Assembly (NCBI RefSeq): GCF_003818115.1
Contig: NZ_RPOI01000015.1
Location: 124,001 to 188,000 of the forward strand
Source: Citrobacter youngae
Lineage (GTDB): Bacteria > Pseudomonadota > Gammaproteobacteria > Enterobacterales > Enterobacteriaceae
Reading direction: 5' to 3'
DNA: 64,000 bases
The position numbers and the translations under genes are program-made. The notes under the pieces are model-generated. The model saw only the letters and a program-made list of their open reading frames with translations. It was not told the DNA's origin and made no database searches. How positions within the stretch are numbered: position 1 is the first letter of the stretch; each line of letters begins with the position of its first letter. This document shows positions 1 through 13,297 of this stretch, one piece after another.

Positions 1-509
1 GTTTGCGATTTATGCGCATCAACAAAGGTGTCGATTTGGCCACGGATATCTTTTCTGATACGGGTGTTTAATTCACCCATCGTGGAGCGGGAGAAAAGAT
101 CGTTAAGGGTAATGGCTGCGCCGCTGGCTAAATCAAAGCTGATCGGCACATTGAACGACTCGCAATATGCCCCGCAGCTTTCGACAAACATATTCATGGT
201 CAGGATTTTTTCGTCGCGAAATTCAACCGTGTAGTTAAGGTTTGCGGTGGGATTCATGGCTGATTTCGCAAACTGGTTTACTGTGGCCTGCGGAGTATTA
301 CCCGGTAGCTGATTGATAAAGGTTGCGAAAATATAATCGTTAATACGTTTCGCAACCTTGGGGTTATCCGTCGAGGAAAGCCATGGTACGCGATATTGCA
401 TTTCAGTGCTTCCGGGATAGCGATACTCAATACTCTTTATGTCGAGTTGCGTCGCTGTGGCATAACCGGAAAGGAGCAATAAAGCCACTCCACTCAGATA
501 TCCTTTCAT
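1..509 (-). CDS. Secreted DUF3298/DUF4163-like protein, C-terminus cut by window edge
   Basis: The reading frame opens at an ATG complementary to 507-509, preceded by an AAGGAA ribosome site, and runs off the left edge, so only the first 169 codons are seen. Residues 1-19 form a signal peptide (MKGYLSGVALLLLSGYATA). The mature part has a YRVPWLSS segment and a SCGAYCES motif followed by a stretch on introducing 'DLFS'. That layout resembles periplasmic DUF4163/DUF3298 proteins, whose function in enterobacteria is unknown. It lies 32 nt downstream of yajL on the same strand, so it may be co-transcribed with panE-yajL. E. coli has thiI rather than this gene next to yajL. The family assignment is from pattern memory only. 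Confidence 0.6.
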   Translation of the reverse strand, partial: MKGYLSGVALLLLSGYATATQLDIKSIEYRYPGSTEMQYRVPWLSSTDNPKVAKRINDYIFATFINQLPGNTPQATVNQFAKSAMNPTANLNYTVEFRDEKILTMNMFVESCGAYCESFNVPISFDLASGAAITLNDLFSRSTMGELNTRIRKDIRGQIDTFVDAHKSQ

Positions 510-541
510 TATGATTCCTTATAAGGGAGTGGCCTGAAGAT

Positions 542-2006
<1,465 letters not shown>

Positions 2007-2180
2007 TCTTCCTCCTCACCTGCAACAGCACCAGGTGTTAATCCATATCGACCGCACCCCATTATTGTTCGCAGATGTCACTACCACGTACAATGAAAGG
2101 ATACAGCCTAGTATAGCGCTGTCTGTTGAGTAACTTTGCAGGTATTATGCTTCGCATCAAAAATGAAGGGAGAGGAAAAG

Positions 2181-2672
2181 ATGCCATCTTTCGATATTGT
2201 CTCTGAAGTTGATCTTCAGGAAGCCCGTAACGCGGTGGATAACGCCAGCCGTGAAGTCGAGTCACGCTTTGATTTTCGTGGCGTTGAAGCCACTTTTGAG
2301 CTGAATGAGTCAAATAAGACGATTAAGGTGCTGAGCGAGTCTGATTTTCAGGTTAATCAACTGCTGGATATTTTGCGTGCCAAGCTGCTCAAACGCGGTA
2401 TTGAAGGCACGTCGCTGGACGTACCAGAGACCTTCGTGCACAGTGGTAAAACCTGGTTTGTTGAAGCTAAGCTTAAACAAGGCATTGAAAGCGCAGTGCA
2501 AAAGAAAATCGTTAAGCTGATCAAAGACAGCAAGCTGAAGGTGCAGGCGCAGATTCAGGGCGAAGAAATTCGTGTGACCGGTAAGGCGCGCGACGATCTG
2601 CAATCCGTCATGGCGCTGGTTCGCGGTGGCGATCTCGGCCAGCCGTTCCAGTTTAAAAACTTCCGCGATTAA
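2181..2672 (+). CDS. yajQ: YajQ family nucleotide-binding protein
   Basis: The 163-residue protein matches E. coli YajQ throughout ([10 protein letters not shown] ... PFQFKNFRD). YajQ proteins have two ferredoxin-like folds and bind nucleotides; homologues in Xanthomonas and Pseudomonas bind cyclic di-GMP. The role in enterobacteria is not settled. I chose the ATG at 2181 because it gives the exact family N-terminus and follows a purine-rich GGGAGAGGAAAAG ribosome site. An in-frame start 15 codons upstream has no family support. The gene is transcribed alone, and a REP pair separates it from the convergent yajR. Confidence 0.95.
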   Translation: MPSFDIVSEVDLQEARNAVDNASREVESRFDFRGVEATFELNESNKTIKVLSESDFQVNQLLDILRAKLLKRGIEGTSLDVPETFVHSGKTWFVEAKLKQGIESAVQKKIVKLIKDSKLKVQAQIQGEEIRVTGKARDDLQSVMALVRGGDLGQPFQFKNFRD

Positions 2673-2678
2673 GTCGTA

Positions 2679-2748
2679 ATGCCTGATCCGGCCTACAGGT
2701 AGCACACGCTATTGGTAGGCCGGACGAGACGATAGTCGCCATCCGGCA
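2679..2748. repeat. REP/BIME element between yajQ and yajR
   Basis: Two inverted REP units lie in the convergent gap. The first reads TGCCTGATCCGGCCTAC; the second carries GTAGGCCGGA and ends GCCATCCGGCA. Units of this kind form stable hairpins that protect upstream mRNA 3' ends and can bind DNA gyrase or IHF. Confidence 0.9.
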
Positions 2749-2752
2749 ATCA

Positions 2753-4117
2753 TCACGCCTGGCTGATGGCCTGCTCAACTTCAAATCGATTGGTCACTTT
2801 GCTGTCGATTTTCACGTAGGCCGAATGCTCTTTCGCCACAATTAACACTTCGCTTATCCCTTCTTTTGCCAGCAGACGCTGCTTCAGGGTGTCATCCGCA
2901 GCAATTTCAGGTGGGATTTCCACGCGCAGGCTGCTGACGTACGGCGGTTCTTTCATTGTGCTTGCCACCAACAGCCACACTGCTGCCAGCAGCGCGCCAG
3001 CCAGGAATACCGCCTGACCATCAAACATTTCGACCACCCAACCGCCGAGCGAACCGCCAATCGCCACGCCAAGAAACTGGCTGGTGGAGTAAACGCCCAT
3101 CGCCGTGCCTTTATAGCCAGCCGGAGACTCTTTGCTGATAAGCGAGGGGAGGAGGGCTTCCATCAGGTTAAAGGCGAGGAAGAAAATCTGCACGCCCGCA
3201 ATCAGACCCCAGAAACGAATGTTAGCGCTCCACAATACAATCTCTGCAATAAGGATCAGTAACACGCAGGCGAGGAACACGCGTTTCATCTTGCGCTTCA
3301 CTTCGGCGTAAATGATGAACGGCACCACGGAAACAAAGGACAGCAGCATCGTCACCAGATAAATTTTCCAGTGTTCTGCGGCGGGGAAACCGGCTTTCGC
3401 CAGTTGTCCTGGTAACGCGACGAAAGTGGACATCAGCAAAATGTGCAGGCACATGATGCCAAAGTTAAGCTTCAGCAGTTTGGGCTCCGCCAGCACTTTG
3501 CTGAAGCTATCTTTTACCATGCCCGATTCACGGTTTAGTACGTGACTGGTGCTATTGGGAACGACCCAAATGGTTAGCACGATACCCGTGGTGGCAAGGG
3601 CGGCGATCATCCAGAACAACGCGTGGAGCCCCAGCGCATGGGTAACGATTGGCCCCAGCACCATCGCAATGGCGAAGGTGATACCAAAGCTGACGCCGAT
3701 AAACGCCATCGCTTTGGTGCGGTTTTGCTCGCGGGTTAAGTCGGAAAGCAGCGCCATCACGGCGGCGGCAATCGCCCCGGAACCTTGCAAAGCCCGGCCT
3801 AGAATAATTCCCCAGATTGAATCGGAAAGGGCGGCAATCACGCTGCCGAGAACGAATACCGCCAGCCCGCCGACAATAAGTGGCTTACGACCAATGCGGT
3901 CAGAGAGCAGACCAAAGGGGATCTGGAAGACGGCCTGTGCCAGGCCATAAATGCCGATGGCAAGGCCTATCAGCGCTTCGCTGGCACCCTGTAGCGCCAT
4001 ACCGTATGTGGTCAGAACCGGCAGAACCATAAACATGCCAAGCATGCGCAACGAGAATACGGTCCCTAAACCCCAGGTGGCGCGCAACTCACCGGGCGTC
4101 ATTTTGTAATCGTTCAT
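2753..4117 (-). CDS. yajR: YajR, major facilitator transporter with C-terminal YAM domain
   Basis: This 454-residue inner-membrane protein is collinear with E. coli YajR. It has 12 predicted membrane helices and the MFS motif A stretch GLLSDRIGRKP after helix 2. A soluble C-terminal domain of about 65 residues (from about PPYVSSLRVEIP) follows; in E. coli it folds as a ferredoxin-like YAM domain. The substrate is unknown. The start at 4117 (MNDYKMTPGE) follows GAGGTGGGA; a GTG two codons earlier also lies in frame. In E. coli yajR is next to cyoE, but here the hcp cassette sits between them. Confidence 0.93.
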   Translation of the reverse strand: MNDYKMTPGELRATWGLGTVFSLRMLGMFMVLPVLTTYGMALQGASEALIGLAIGIYGLAQAVFQIPFGLLSDRIGRKPLIVGGLAVFVLGSVIAALSDSIWGIILGRALQGSGAIAAAVMALLSDLTREQNRTKAMAFIGVSFGITFAIAMVLGPIVTHALGLHALFWMIAALATTGIVLTIWVVPNSTSHVLNRESGMVKDSFSKVLAEPKLLKLNFGIMCLHILLMSTFVALPGQLAKAGFPAAEHWKIYLVTMLLSFVSVVPFIIYAEVKRKMKRVFLACVLLILIAEIVLWSANIRFWGLIAGVQIFFLAFNLMEALLPSLISKESPAGYKGTAMGVYSTSQFLGVAIGGSLGGWVVEMFDGQAVFLAGALLAAVWLLVASTMKEPPYVSSLRVEIPPEIAADDTLKQRLLAKEGISEVLIVAKEHSAYVKIDSKVTNRFEVEQAISQA

Positions 4118-4238
4118 TCCCACCTCTGTATTAATTTCGCGCCTAGTGTAAAGCGGGGAAGGAGTGCGGTAAACCTCTACGATATGTGGAATTGTGTAGC
4201 GCGGAAACTTAAATAGTTACAGTTGCAACTAATTTACT

Positions 4239-4247
4239 TGCGATAAT
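4239..4247 (+). promoter_or_regulatory. Candidate extended -10 promoter of the hcp cassette
   Basis: TGCGATAAT fits an extended -10 (TGn plus GATAAT), 53 bp before the hcp start codon, in an AT-rich stretch. A perfect 10-bp palindrome AGTTGCAACT (4221-4230) lies just upstream where a -35 or operator would be. No good -35 is visible at 16-18 bp. The assignment is inference. Confidence 0.35.
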
Positions 4248-4299
4248 TACAGGTGTAGTCTTTTTGTGGTTATTTCTAATGGAAAGAGGGAAAAGGAAA

Positions 4300-4782
4300 A
4301 TGGCGATTCCAGGCAATATGTGGATTTATGACGATGGTGGCGCGCTGATTAAGGGCGGGTGTGACGTAAAGGGAAGAGAATACAGTATTGAATTTAAAGG
4401 TTTTCATCACAATCTCTCTATTCCAACTGATAATGCAACGGGTAAACCAACAGGCACACGCCAACATTCACCGATGATGATCGTCAAAGAGTTTGACTAC
4501 TCGAGTCCCTATTTATACAAAGCTGTTGCTTCTGGTCAGAATCTTAAGTCTGCAGAGATTCGTTGGTACAAAATCAATGATGCCGGTCAGGAAGTGGAGT
4601 ATTTCAATATGTTGCTCGAGGGCGTGCGGATTGTCTCGGTCTCTCCGACGATGGCTGGGCCAGAAGACAAAAACAACAATCACCTTGAAACCATAGAGTT
4701 ACGCTACGAAAAAATTACATGGAAGCATTGCGACGGGAACATTATCTATACCGACGCATGGAATGATCGGCAGACGGCATAA
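4300..4782 (+). CDS. hcp: Orphan Hcp, type VI secretion tube protein (Hcp1 family)
   Basis: The 160-residue protein begins MAIPGNMWIYDDGGALIKG and ends WKHCDGNIIYTDAWNDRQTA, the layout of enterobacterial Hcp proteins. Family hallmarks include the IPTDNATGKPTGTRQHSP loop, SPYLYKAVASGQ, SAEIRWYKINDAGQEVEYF and the C-terminal LRYEKITW strand. Hcp hexamers stack into the tube fired by type VI systems, and they can carry small effectors in the lumen. No tss genes lie in the window, so this is an orphan copy. The start at 4300 follows a GAGGGAAAAGGAAA site; an in-frame ATG 12 codons earlier lacks family support. The next gene starts 11 nt after its stop, which suggests it makes a cargo or partner. 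Confidence 0.93.
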   Translation: MAIPGNMWIYDDGGALIKGGCDVKGREYSIEFKGFHHNLSIPTDNATGKPTGTRQHSPMMIVKEFDYSSPYLYKAVASGQNLKSAEIRWYKINDAGQEVEYFNMLLEGVRIVSVSPTMAGPEDKNNNHLETIELRYEKITWKHCDGNIIYTDAWNDRQTA

Positions 4783-4793
4783 TGGGTGATTGA

Positions 4794-5261
4794 ATGGACA
4801 CAACTGAAGAAGCGAATGGAACCTATTGGTATCATGGTCACGCTAACGTAACGTCGGGTGAACTGTTTGATTTGATATTCATCGAGCAGTTGGCCGATTC
4901 ATTAGGTATCACCACGGAAGCTGTTACGCTGGTTTTGATCGGCCAACCATTTATTCCAGTCAAAGGAAAACTATCAGCAGCCACAAACACCCCAGGCACT
5001 AGTATTGCATCAATTCTATGTAGAAAACTTCTGAAAGGGGCTCGGTTCCCGTTTGGTTTAAGACTACACGCTCCTATGGGGAAGTTTTCCAAATTAAAGA
5101 TGGTTCCAACAAACCAAATAGCAACTTACTTAGGTCGTTGGGTTCCTTTTATCGGGCATGCTCAGTTAATCGTGCTTTTGTTCGCGGTGACAAAACATAC
5201 CCGCGATAAATACAACCTCATCGCGCGACCCAAAGATCGCATACAGTGGACATCTTTCTGA
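4794..5261 (+). CDS. Small membrane-type protein downstream of hcp, candidate T6SS effector
   Basis: The 155-residue product has two parts. Residues about 8-80 form a soluble, Gly/Thr-rich stretch (ANGTYWYHGHANVTSGELFD ... NTPGTSIAS). Residues about 113-132 are strongly hydrophobic (LGRWVPFIGHAQLIVLLF) and are followed by a basic tail. There is no signal peptide. From memory, small membrane-type proteins of this kind occur right after hcp genes and before DUF1493 genes in Salmonella and relatives; I cannot verify that here. The position 11 nt after hcp, and a stop codon overlapping the next start, suit an effector-immunity order. The toxin role is inference, and no catalytic motif is visible. 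The ribosome site is weak. Confidence 0.6.
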   Translation: MDTTEEANGTYWYHGHANVTSGELFDLIFIEQLADSLGITTEAVTLVLIGQPFIPVKGKLSAATNTPGTSIASILCRKLLKGARFPFGLRLHAPMGKFSKLKMVPTNQIATYLGRWVPFIGHAQLIVLLFAVTKHTRDKYNLIARPKDRIQWTSF

Positions 5262-5584
5262 TGAGAAATTATGAAGCTGAAGTTATTGAGTACATCATGA
5301 AGAATTACCCAATCAGGGAACGCTGGTTTAGACCTGGTCTTAGGCAGGTTACTAAAGAATGGACTCTGGAGGATGATTTTCAGTTTGTTCCGGAAGATGC
5401 ATATGATTTTTTAGCTGATTTATTTGAACATTTTGATATTGAATATTCGAATTTTGATGGGAGGAATTATATTGAACAAGAATACCCTTTCTGGAAAAAA
5501 GAGCCTCCCGAAATTGAGTTAAAACCTCTGACAGTTGGGATGATTATTGAGTCAGCAAAGGCCGGGAAATGGCTATATGATTGA
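5261..5584 (+). CDS. DUF1493 family protein, candidate immunity partner
   Basis: The 107-residue acidic protein (MRNYEAEVIEYIMKNYP ... AGKWLYD) fits DUF1493, a small enterobacterial family. Typical parts are an N-terminal helix, the central FVPEDAYDFLADLFEHF helix, the FDGRNYIEQEYPF segment, and the closing PLTVGMIIESAKAGKWLYD. The ATG at 5261 overlaps the upstream stop (TGATG), so the two genes are translationally coupled. An in-frame GTG at 5246 is less likely. The second half of the gene is clearly richer in A+T than its core neighbours, a sign of acquisition. Function is unknown for the family; the immunity role is inferred from position and acidity. Confidence 0.7.
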   Translation: MRNYEAEVIEYIMKNYPIRERWFRPGLRQVTKEWTLEDDFQFVPEDAYDFLADLFEHFDIEYSNFDGRNYIEQEYPFWKKEPPEIELKPLTVGMIIESAKAGKWLYD

Positions 5585-5601
5585 ATAGCTTTCTTGCCAA
5601 T

Positions 5602-5627
5602 AAAAAGGGTGCCGAAGCACCCTTTTT
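5602..5627. terminator. Bidirectional terminator between the hcp cassette and cyoE
   Basis: A perfect 11-bp stem AAAAAGGGTGC, loop CGAA, then GCACCCTTTTT. The A and T runs serve both strands, so it can end the plus-strand cassette and the minus-strand cyo operon. Confidence 0.9.
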
Positions 5628-5640
5628 GTATTAGCAGATT

Positions 5641-6531
5641 TTACCAGACGTAAGTCAGCAGGTTCTGCGAGTTTGGCACCATAAAGTCGACGGACATCAT
5701 CACGGAAAGCGCGGTAATGGCGATGATGGAGAAGCCGAACAGCTTGCGCGCCCAGACTTTGTCATCTTCCACTTTATAACCGCGCAGCGCCATGCCCAAC
5801 CACCAGACGCTCACCGCCGCAGCAACAATCAGGTATTTATAACCTGCATAGCCGCCCAGGGTTAGCATCAGCGTGGCGATAGCAAATGCGATGATATACA
5901 GCGTGATATGGTTTTTCGCGACTGAAATACCTTTCACCACCGGCAGTACCGGGATGTTGGCAGCCTGATAATCCTTAAAGCGGAAAATCGCAATCGCGTA
6001 AGAGTGCGGCATCTGCCACAGGCTGAAAATAGCCAGCAGAATCAGCGCACCGCTATCGAACTCACCGGTTACGGCGCAGTAGCCAATCACCGGCGGCGCA
6101 GCGCCGGAGAGTGAGCCAATCAGCGTGCCATAAACGGAATGGCGCTTCATGTACAGGCTATAGACGCCCACATAGACCACGAAGCCCATTACCCCCAGCC
6201 AGCAGGCCAGAGGGTTCGCGCCAAACCACAGCAGCATAAAGCCAGCAATACCCAGCAGGGTGGCGTACACCAGTGAGACCGCAGGGGAAATCAGACCTTT
6301 AACCAGCACGCGGTTTTTGGTCCTCTCCATCTTCCTGTCGATATCCCTGTCGATGTAGTTGTTAAATACACAACCCGACGCCACAACCAGTGACACCCCA
6401 ACCAGCGTGTAGATAAACAGGGGATAATCAATGCTGCCTTTCGAGGCCAGCAGAAACCCCCCAATCACCGAGATCAGGTTGCCAAAGATGATGCCTGGTT
6501 TCGTTACTTGCAGGTATTGCTTAAACATCAT
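5641..6531 (-). CDS. cyoE: Protoheme IX farnesyltransferase (heme O synthase)
   Basis: CyoE attaches a farnesyl group to protoheme to make heme O, the high-spin heme of cytochrome bo3 oxidase. The 296-residue polytopic membrane protein is nearly identical to E. coli CyoE. It shows the UbiA-family Asp-rich site [10 protein letters not shown] near residue 57 and the second conserved loop with [21 protein letters not shown]. It is the last gene of the cyo operon, 11 nt after cyoD, and ends at a strong terminator. Confidence 0.97.
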   Translation of the reverse strand: MMFKQYLQVTKPGIIFGNLISVIGGFLLASKGSIDYPLFIYTLVGVSLVVASGCVFNNYIDRDIDRKMERTKNRVLVKGLISPAVSLVYATLLGIAGFMLLWFGANPLACWLGVMGFVVYVGVYSLYMKRHSVYGTLIGSLSGAAPPVIGYCAVTGEFDSGALILLAIFSLWQMPHSYAIAIFRFKDYQAANIPVLPVVKGISVAKNHITLYIIAFAIATLMLTLGGYAGYKYLIVAAAVSVWWLGMALRGYKVEDDKVWARKLFGFSIIAITALSVMMSVDFMVPNSQNLLTYVW

Positions 6532-6542
6532 AATCGCCGCTC

Positions 6543-10435
<3,893 letters not shown>

Positions 10436-10893
10436 TTAACGACCTCAATTCCACGGGACCGGGTGGCGTTTAAAGTGTGAGGGCATTTTACGGGAAGGTT
10501 ACATTACTGTAAACATCCTTGGATCTGTGTTACCGGGTTCTGCCGTGCATGTCACATATGTTGCAATATATGTCGCCTCGGCTTTAAGAACCTGTTGCAA
10601 CATCACGTTATAACGAAAGCAGGCAGGCGGGGGACAGGCTGAGGGCAATTGGTATAACCAATACGAAAATAAAACAATTGTTTAACAATTGATTATCAAT
10701 AAAAAGACAGTTCGGGAACAAAAAATAAATCTGTAGTGGCTGAATCGAGTAAGGAAAATAAAATATATAAAAGGCGTCAATAATTTCCAAATTCTTTGGC
10801 GCACAAAATAACAAATATTATTTTTATCAATTGTTGTTTATTTAGCCGTTATAATTACGCAGGGTGATTACAACGGCTTATTAATACGGTTTT
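10436..10893. other. Control region of the cyo operon (458 bp, no gene)
   Basis: No credible gene lies between ampG and cyoA. The stretch is AT-rich and holds several palindromes: a PdhR-type box at 10647-10663; a perfect 17-bp palindrome CAATTGTTTAACAATTG at 10675-10691; and a near-perfect 20-bp palindrome at 10554-10573 with arms ACATAT/ATATGT. In E. coli cyoABCDE is controlled by oxygen (ArcA, Fnr), iron (Fur) and pyruvate (PdhR), which suits such a dense region. I could not fix the -10 and -35. Confidence 0.6.
10647..10663. promoter_or_regulatory. PdhR-type operator upstream of cyoA
   Basis: AATTGGTATAACCAATA contains ATTGGT-N3-ACCAAT, the consensus for PdhR, the pyruvate-responsive repressor. 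PdhR is known to act on cyoABCDE and ndh in E. coli. The box lies about 212 bp before the cyoA start codon. Confidence 0.7.
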
Positions 10894-12369
10894 TTACGCC
10901 AGACGGTTTTTGCGCAGAGCCAGATAATCCAGCAATCCGCCAAAAATCACCCCGCAGACCGCGACCGCCACCGAGACTTCAAGCAGTTCCGGCAGGAAGG
11001 AGAAGTTGGTGTAATCCAGCGCGTTCATGGTTAACAGCAGCAGCCAAACCAGCAGCAGGCAGCAGCCCACTACCAACGTCATTAATGCCAGACTGTACGC
11101 TCCACGAAATTCCGTACGCGGAATAAAGCTTTCATTTTGCCAGCTATGTTCCAGGGTCTGGCGACATACCAGCAGCAGTATGAGGCCGGGGATCGCGGCA
11201 AACACGGAGAACAGATAAAACGTCGGCCAGCCGTGTGCTTCGACAAACCAACCCGCTACCGGGCCAACGTAAACGCGACCAACAGCTGAAAGCGCGGAGA
11301 GCAGGGCGAACTGGGTCGCTGAGAAGGACTTATTGCACAGCGTCATTAGTAAAGCGACAAACGCCGCCGTGCCCATTCCGCCACACAGGTTTTCAAAGAA
11401 GACGGCGGCCGCCATACTGAACATGTGTTTGTCAGTGATGGACAATAGCCAGTAGCCTGCATTTGACGCCCCTTGCAGGATGCCAAATATCAGCAATGCG
11501 CGAAACAGCGAAAGACGCTGCATCAGGATCCCACCGTATAGCGCACCGACTATTGTCGCCAGCAGCCCCAGCGTTTTATTGACGACGCCGACTTCACCGG
11601 CATCAAATCCGACACCGCGGATCAAAAAGGTGGTGGTCAGGCTCATGGCGAAGGCATCACCGAGCTTATACAGCATAATAAGCAGCAGGATAAGCCAGGC
11701 GTTGTTACGACCAAAGAAGTCGCGCAGCGGGGCTGCAACCGCCTGCTCCAGCGTTTTGGGCACCGGAATGGCATCAGTCGGTTCGGGTGCTAACAGGGTG
11801 GCGATAATGCAGGGAATCAGTAGCGCGGCCATCAGCCAGTACATGCCTTGCCAGCCGAGCCAGCGGTCGGCCATCCACAGTGCCAGCCCACCGGAAACCA
11901 GCATCCCTAATCGATATCCCAGCACGCTGATAGCCGCGCCGGTACCACGTTCTTCGGCGGGTAACACGTCGGTTTTCCAGGCATCAAAGACGATATCCTG
12001 CGATGCTGAACAAAACGCGATCACCACCGCAAGCGCGGCCATCCAGCGCAGCTGTGTGCCAGGCTCCAGAAAACCCATCGCGGCGATAGAAATGAGTAAC
12101 AGCACCTGAGTTGCCAACAACCAACCACGACGTCGACCTAAAAATGGCGGCGTGTAGCGATCCATAAGCGGGGACCAGAGAAACTTAAATACGTAGGCCT
12201 GACCTACCAGGGAAAAGAAACCGATGGTTTTAAGATCGATATTCTCGACCGTCATCCACGCCTGAAGCGTACCGGAGGTGAGTGCGAGCGGTAAACCGGA
12301 AGCGAACCCCAGCATGAGCAGGATAGCCGAACGTGGTTGCTGAAAAATACGTAAGTAATGACTGGACAT
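10894..12369 (-). CDS. ampG: AmpG muropeptide permease
   Basis: AmpG imports GlcNAc-anhydroMurNAc peptides from the periplasm for cell-wall recycling; in species with an inducible chromosomal ampC it also supplies the inducing signal. The 491-residue MFS protein starts MSSHYLRIFQQPRSA and matches E. coli AmpG in length and sequence, with some divergence in the last 80 residues. It has 12-14 membrane helices and an MFS loop with DRYTPPFLGRRRGW. It follows yajG on the same strand after 44 nt, so the two probably form an operon. Confidence 0.97.
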   Translation of the reverse strand: MSSHYLRIFQQPRSAILLMLGFASGLPLALTSGTLQAWMTVENIDLKTIGFFSLVGQAYVFKFLWSPLMDRYTPPFLGRRRGWLLATQVLLLISIAAMGFLEPGTQLRWMAALAVVIAFCSASQDIVFDAWKTDVLPAEERGTGAAISVLGYRLGMLVSGGLALWMADRWLGWQGMYWLMAALLIPCIIATLLAPEPTDAIPVPKTLEQAVAAPLRDFFGRNNAWLILLLIMLYKLGDAFAMSLTTTFLIRGVGFDAGEVGVVNKTLGLLATIVGALYGGILMQRLSLFRALLIFGILQGASNAGYWLLSITDKHMFSMAAAVFFENLCGGMGTAAFVALLMTLCNKSFSATQFALLSALSAVGRVYVGPVAGWFVEAHGWPTFYLFSVFAAIPGLILLLVCRQTLEHSWQNESFIPRTEFRGAYSLALMTLVVGCCLLLVWLLLLTMNALDYTNFSFLPELLEVSVAVAVCGVIFGGLLDYLALRKNRLA

Positions 12370-12380
12370 GGGCTTCTATA

Positions 12381-12400
12381 GGCCCGACGAACGCCGGGCC
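12381..12400 (-). other. Small hairpin between yajG and ampG
   Basis: GGCCCG (12381-12386) pairs with CGGGCC (12395-12400) across an 8-nt loop in the 44-bp gap. No T run follows, so it is more likely an mRNA-stabilising or attenuating hairpin than a terminator. Confidence 0.4.
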
Positions 12401-12413
12401 ATATGGGCAGAAA

Positions 12414-12992
12414 TTAACGCGCGTTCTGCTTGATGAAATCGTGAACGCTGGTGTCCTGAGACATATCAGCGATGGTGTCGGTCAGCACGCTGTTAACGGC
12501 GTCAGCGATATTTTTGTTAGAGGCCTGCAGTGCGCCTTCAACAGAATAGCTTGCGCGGTAGTTTTTGGTCATCTTGTTGCCGTTAGCAGCGGTCGCAATG
12601 ATGGCGATGTCTGCTTTGGTGGCGATGTTATAGCGCACGCTACCCTGAGACACGTCAGCGTACAGCTGGCTAACAATGATTTGCAGGTTTACAGCACCGT
12701 TTGGTCCAATCATATAACCGCGTGCGGTCATCTGTTTTTCCAGCACTTCTTGTAGCAGGAAGCGCAGATCGCGTGACGCAGTCAGCGTAACCAGTTGGTT
12801 GTCGCGGGTGACTTTTGCCAGCGCTTGATCCTGACGCTGGTCGGCACCGTTGATGCTAACGGTCACGCCCATCAGGCTTGGATCCTGCTGCGGCAGAGTA
12901 ATTTTCGGGGAGACTTCAATAGTGGTCGGCGGCGTTGCGCATCCAGCTAACATGAACAGCGCGACAAACGGGACGAGGATTTTTTTAAACAT
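12414..12992 (-). CDS. yajG: YajG, putative lipoprotein
   Basis: The 192-residue protein has a lipoprotein signal with lipobox LAGC (C18) and aligns throughout with E. coli YajG. Residue 19 is Thr and residue 20 is Pro, with no Asp at position +2, so sorting to the outer membrane is expected. The body contains SRDLRFLLQEVLEKQMTARGY and a C-terminal helix with DTIADMSQDTSVHDFIKQNAR. Function is unknown. It precedes ampG, which suggests a loose link to the envelope. It is divergent from bolA. Confidence 0.93.
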   Translation of the reverse strand: MFKKILVPFVALFMLAGCATPPTTIEVSPKITLPQQDPSLMGVTVSINGADQRQDQALAKVTRDNQLVTLTASRDLRFLLQEVLEKQMTARGYMIGPNGAVNLQIIVSQLYADVSQGSVRYNIATKADIAIIATAANGNKMTKNYRASYSVEGALQASNKNIADAVNSVLTDTIADMSQDTSVHDFIKQNAR

Positions 12993-13297
12993 GCCAGGGC
13001 TCTCAGCGAATCTAAATTGTATGGTTGGAGAAATTTCCCGCCATCATAACATCGCCAACGATGAGGGGAAGTAGGTAACGCATGTAAATTCATTGTGTTG
13101 TTCGTTTTATGATTTTGTGGAGACCATAAACGGACTTTTTGCAATAAATCGAAGTGAGGATTCAGTGAACTTCATCCGTTTGGCTGAGAAAATCAGACAA
13201 GCGCTAATTTTTTGTTGCTAAGGTGTAATGAAAACGGTAAAAGCGGCTAGTATTTAAAGGGATGGGTGACATCTCAGCGTTGTCGGAGGAAAATTTC
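12993..13297. other. yajG-bolA divergent control region
   Basis: This 305-bp gap has no credible gene. It must hold the minus-strand yajG promoter and the plus-strand bolA promoters. The only element I can name is the bolA gearbox -10 at 13244-13252. Confidence 0.6.
13244..13252 (+). promoter_or_regulatory. bolA gearbox promoter -10
   Basis: CGGCTAGTA is the gearbox -10 described for E. coli bolA P1, whose output rises as growth slows (RpoS). It lies 45 bp before the bolA ATG. The gearbox -35 (CTGCAA) is not evident here. Confidence 0.7.

Noticed and set aside
2679-2748. REP clusters considered as CRISPR repeats
   Set aside because: Units are inverted pairs of about 20-35 bp with no regular spacers and no cas genes nearby.
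4300-4782. Hcp considered as part of a full type VI secretion locus
   Set aside because: No tssB, tssC, tssM, clpV or vgrG genes lie in the window, and core genes begin immediately on both sides.
10608-10814. A 68-codon minus-strand frame in the cyoA upstream region
   Set aside because: It is AT-rich, has no ribosome site or family likeness, and covers the palindromic regulatory sites.
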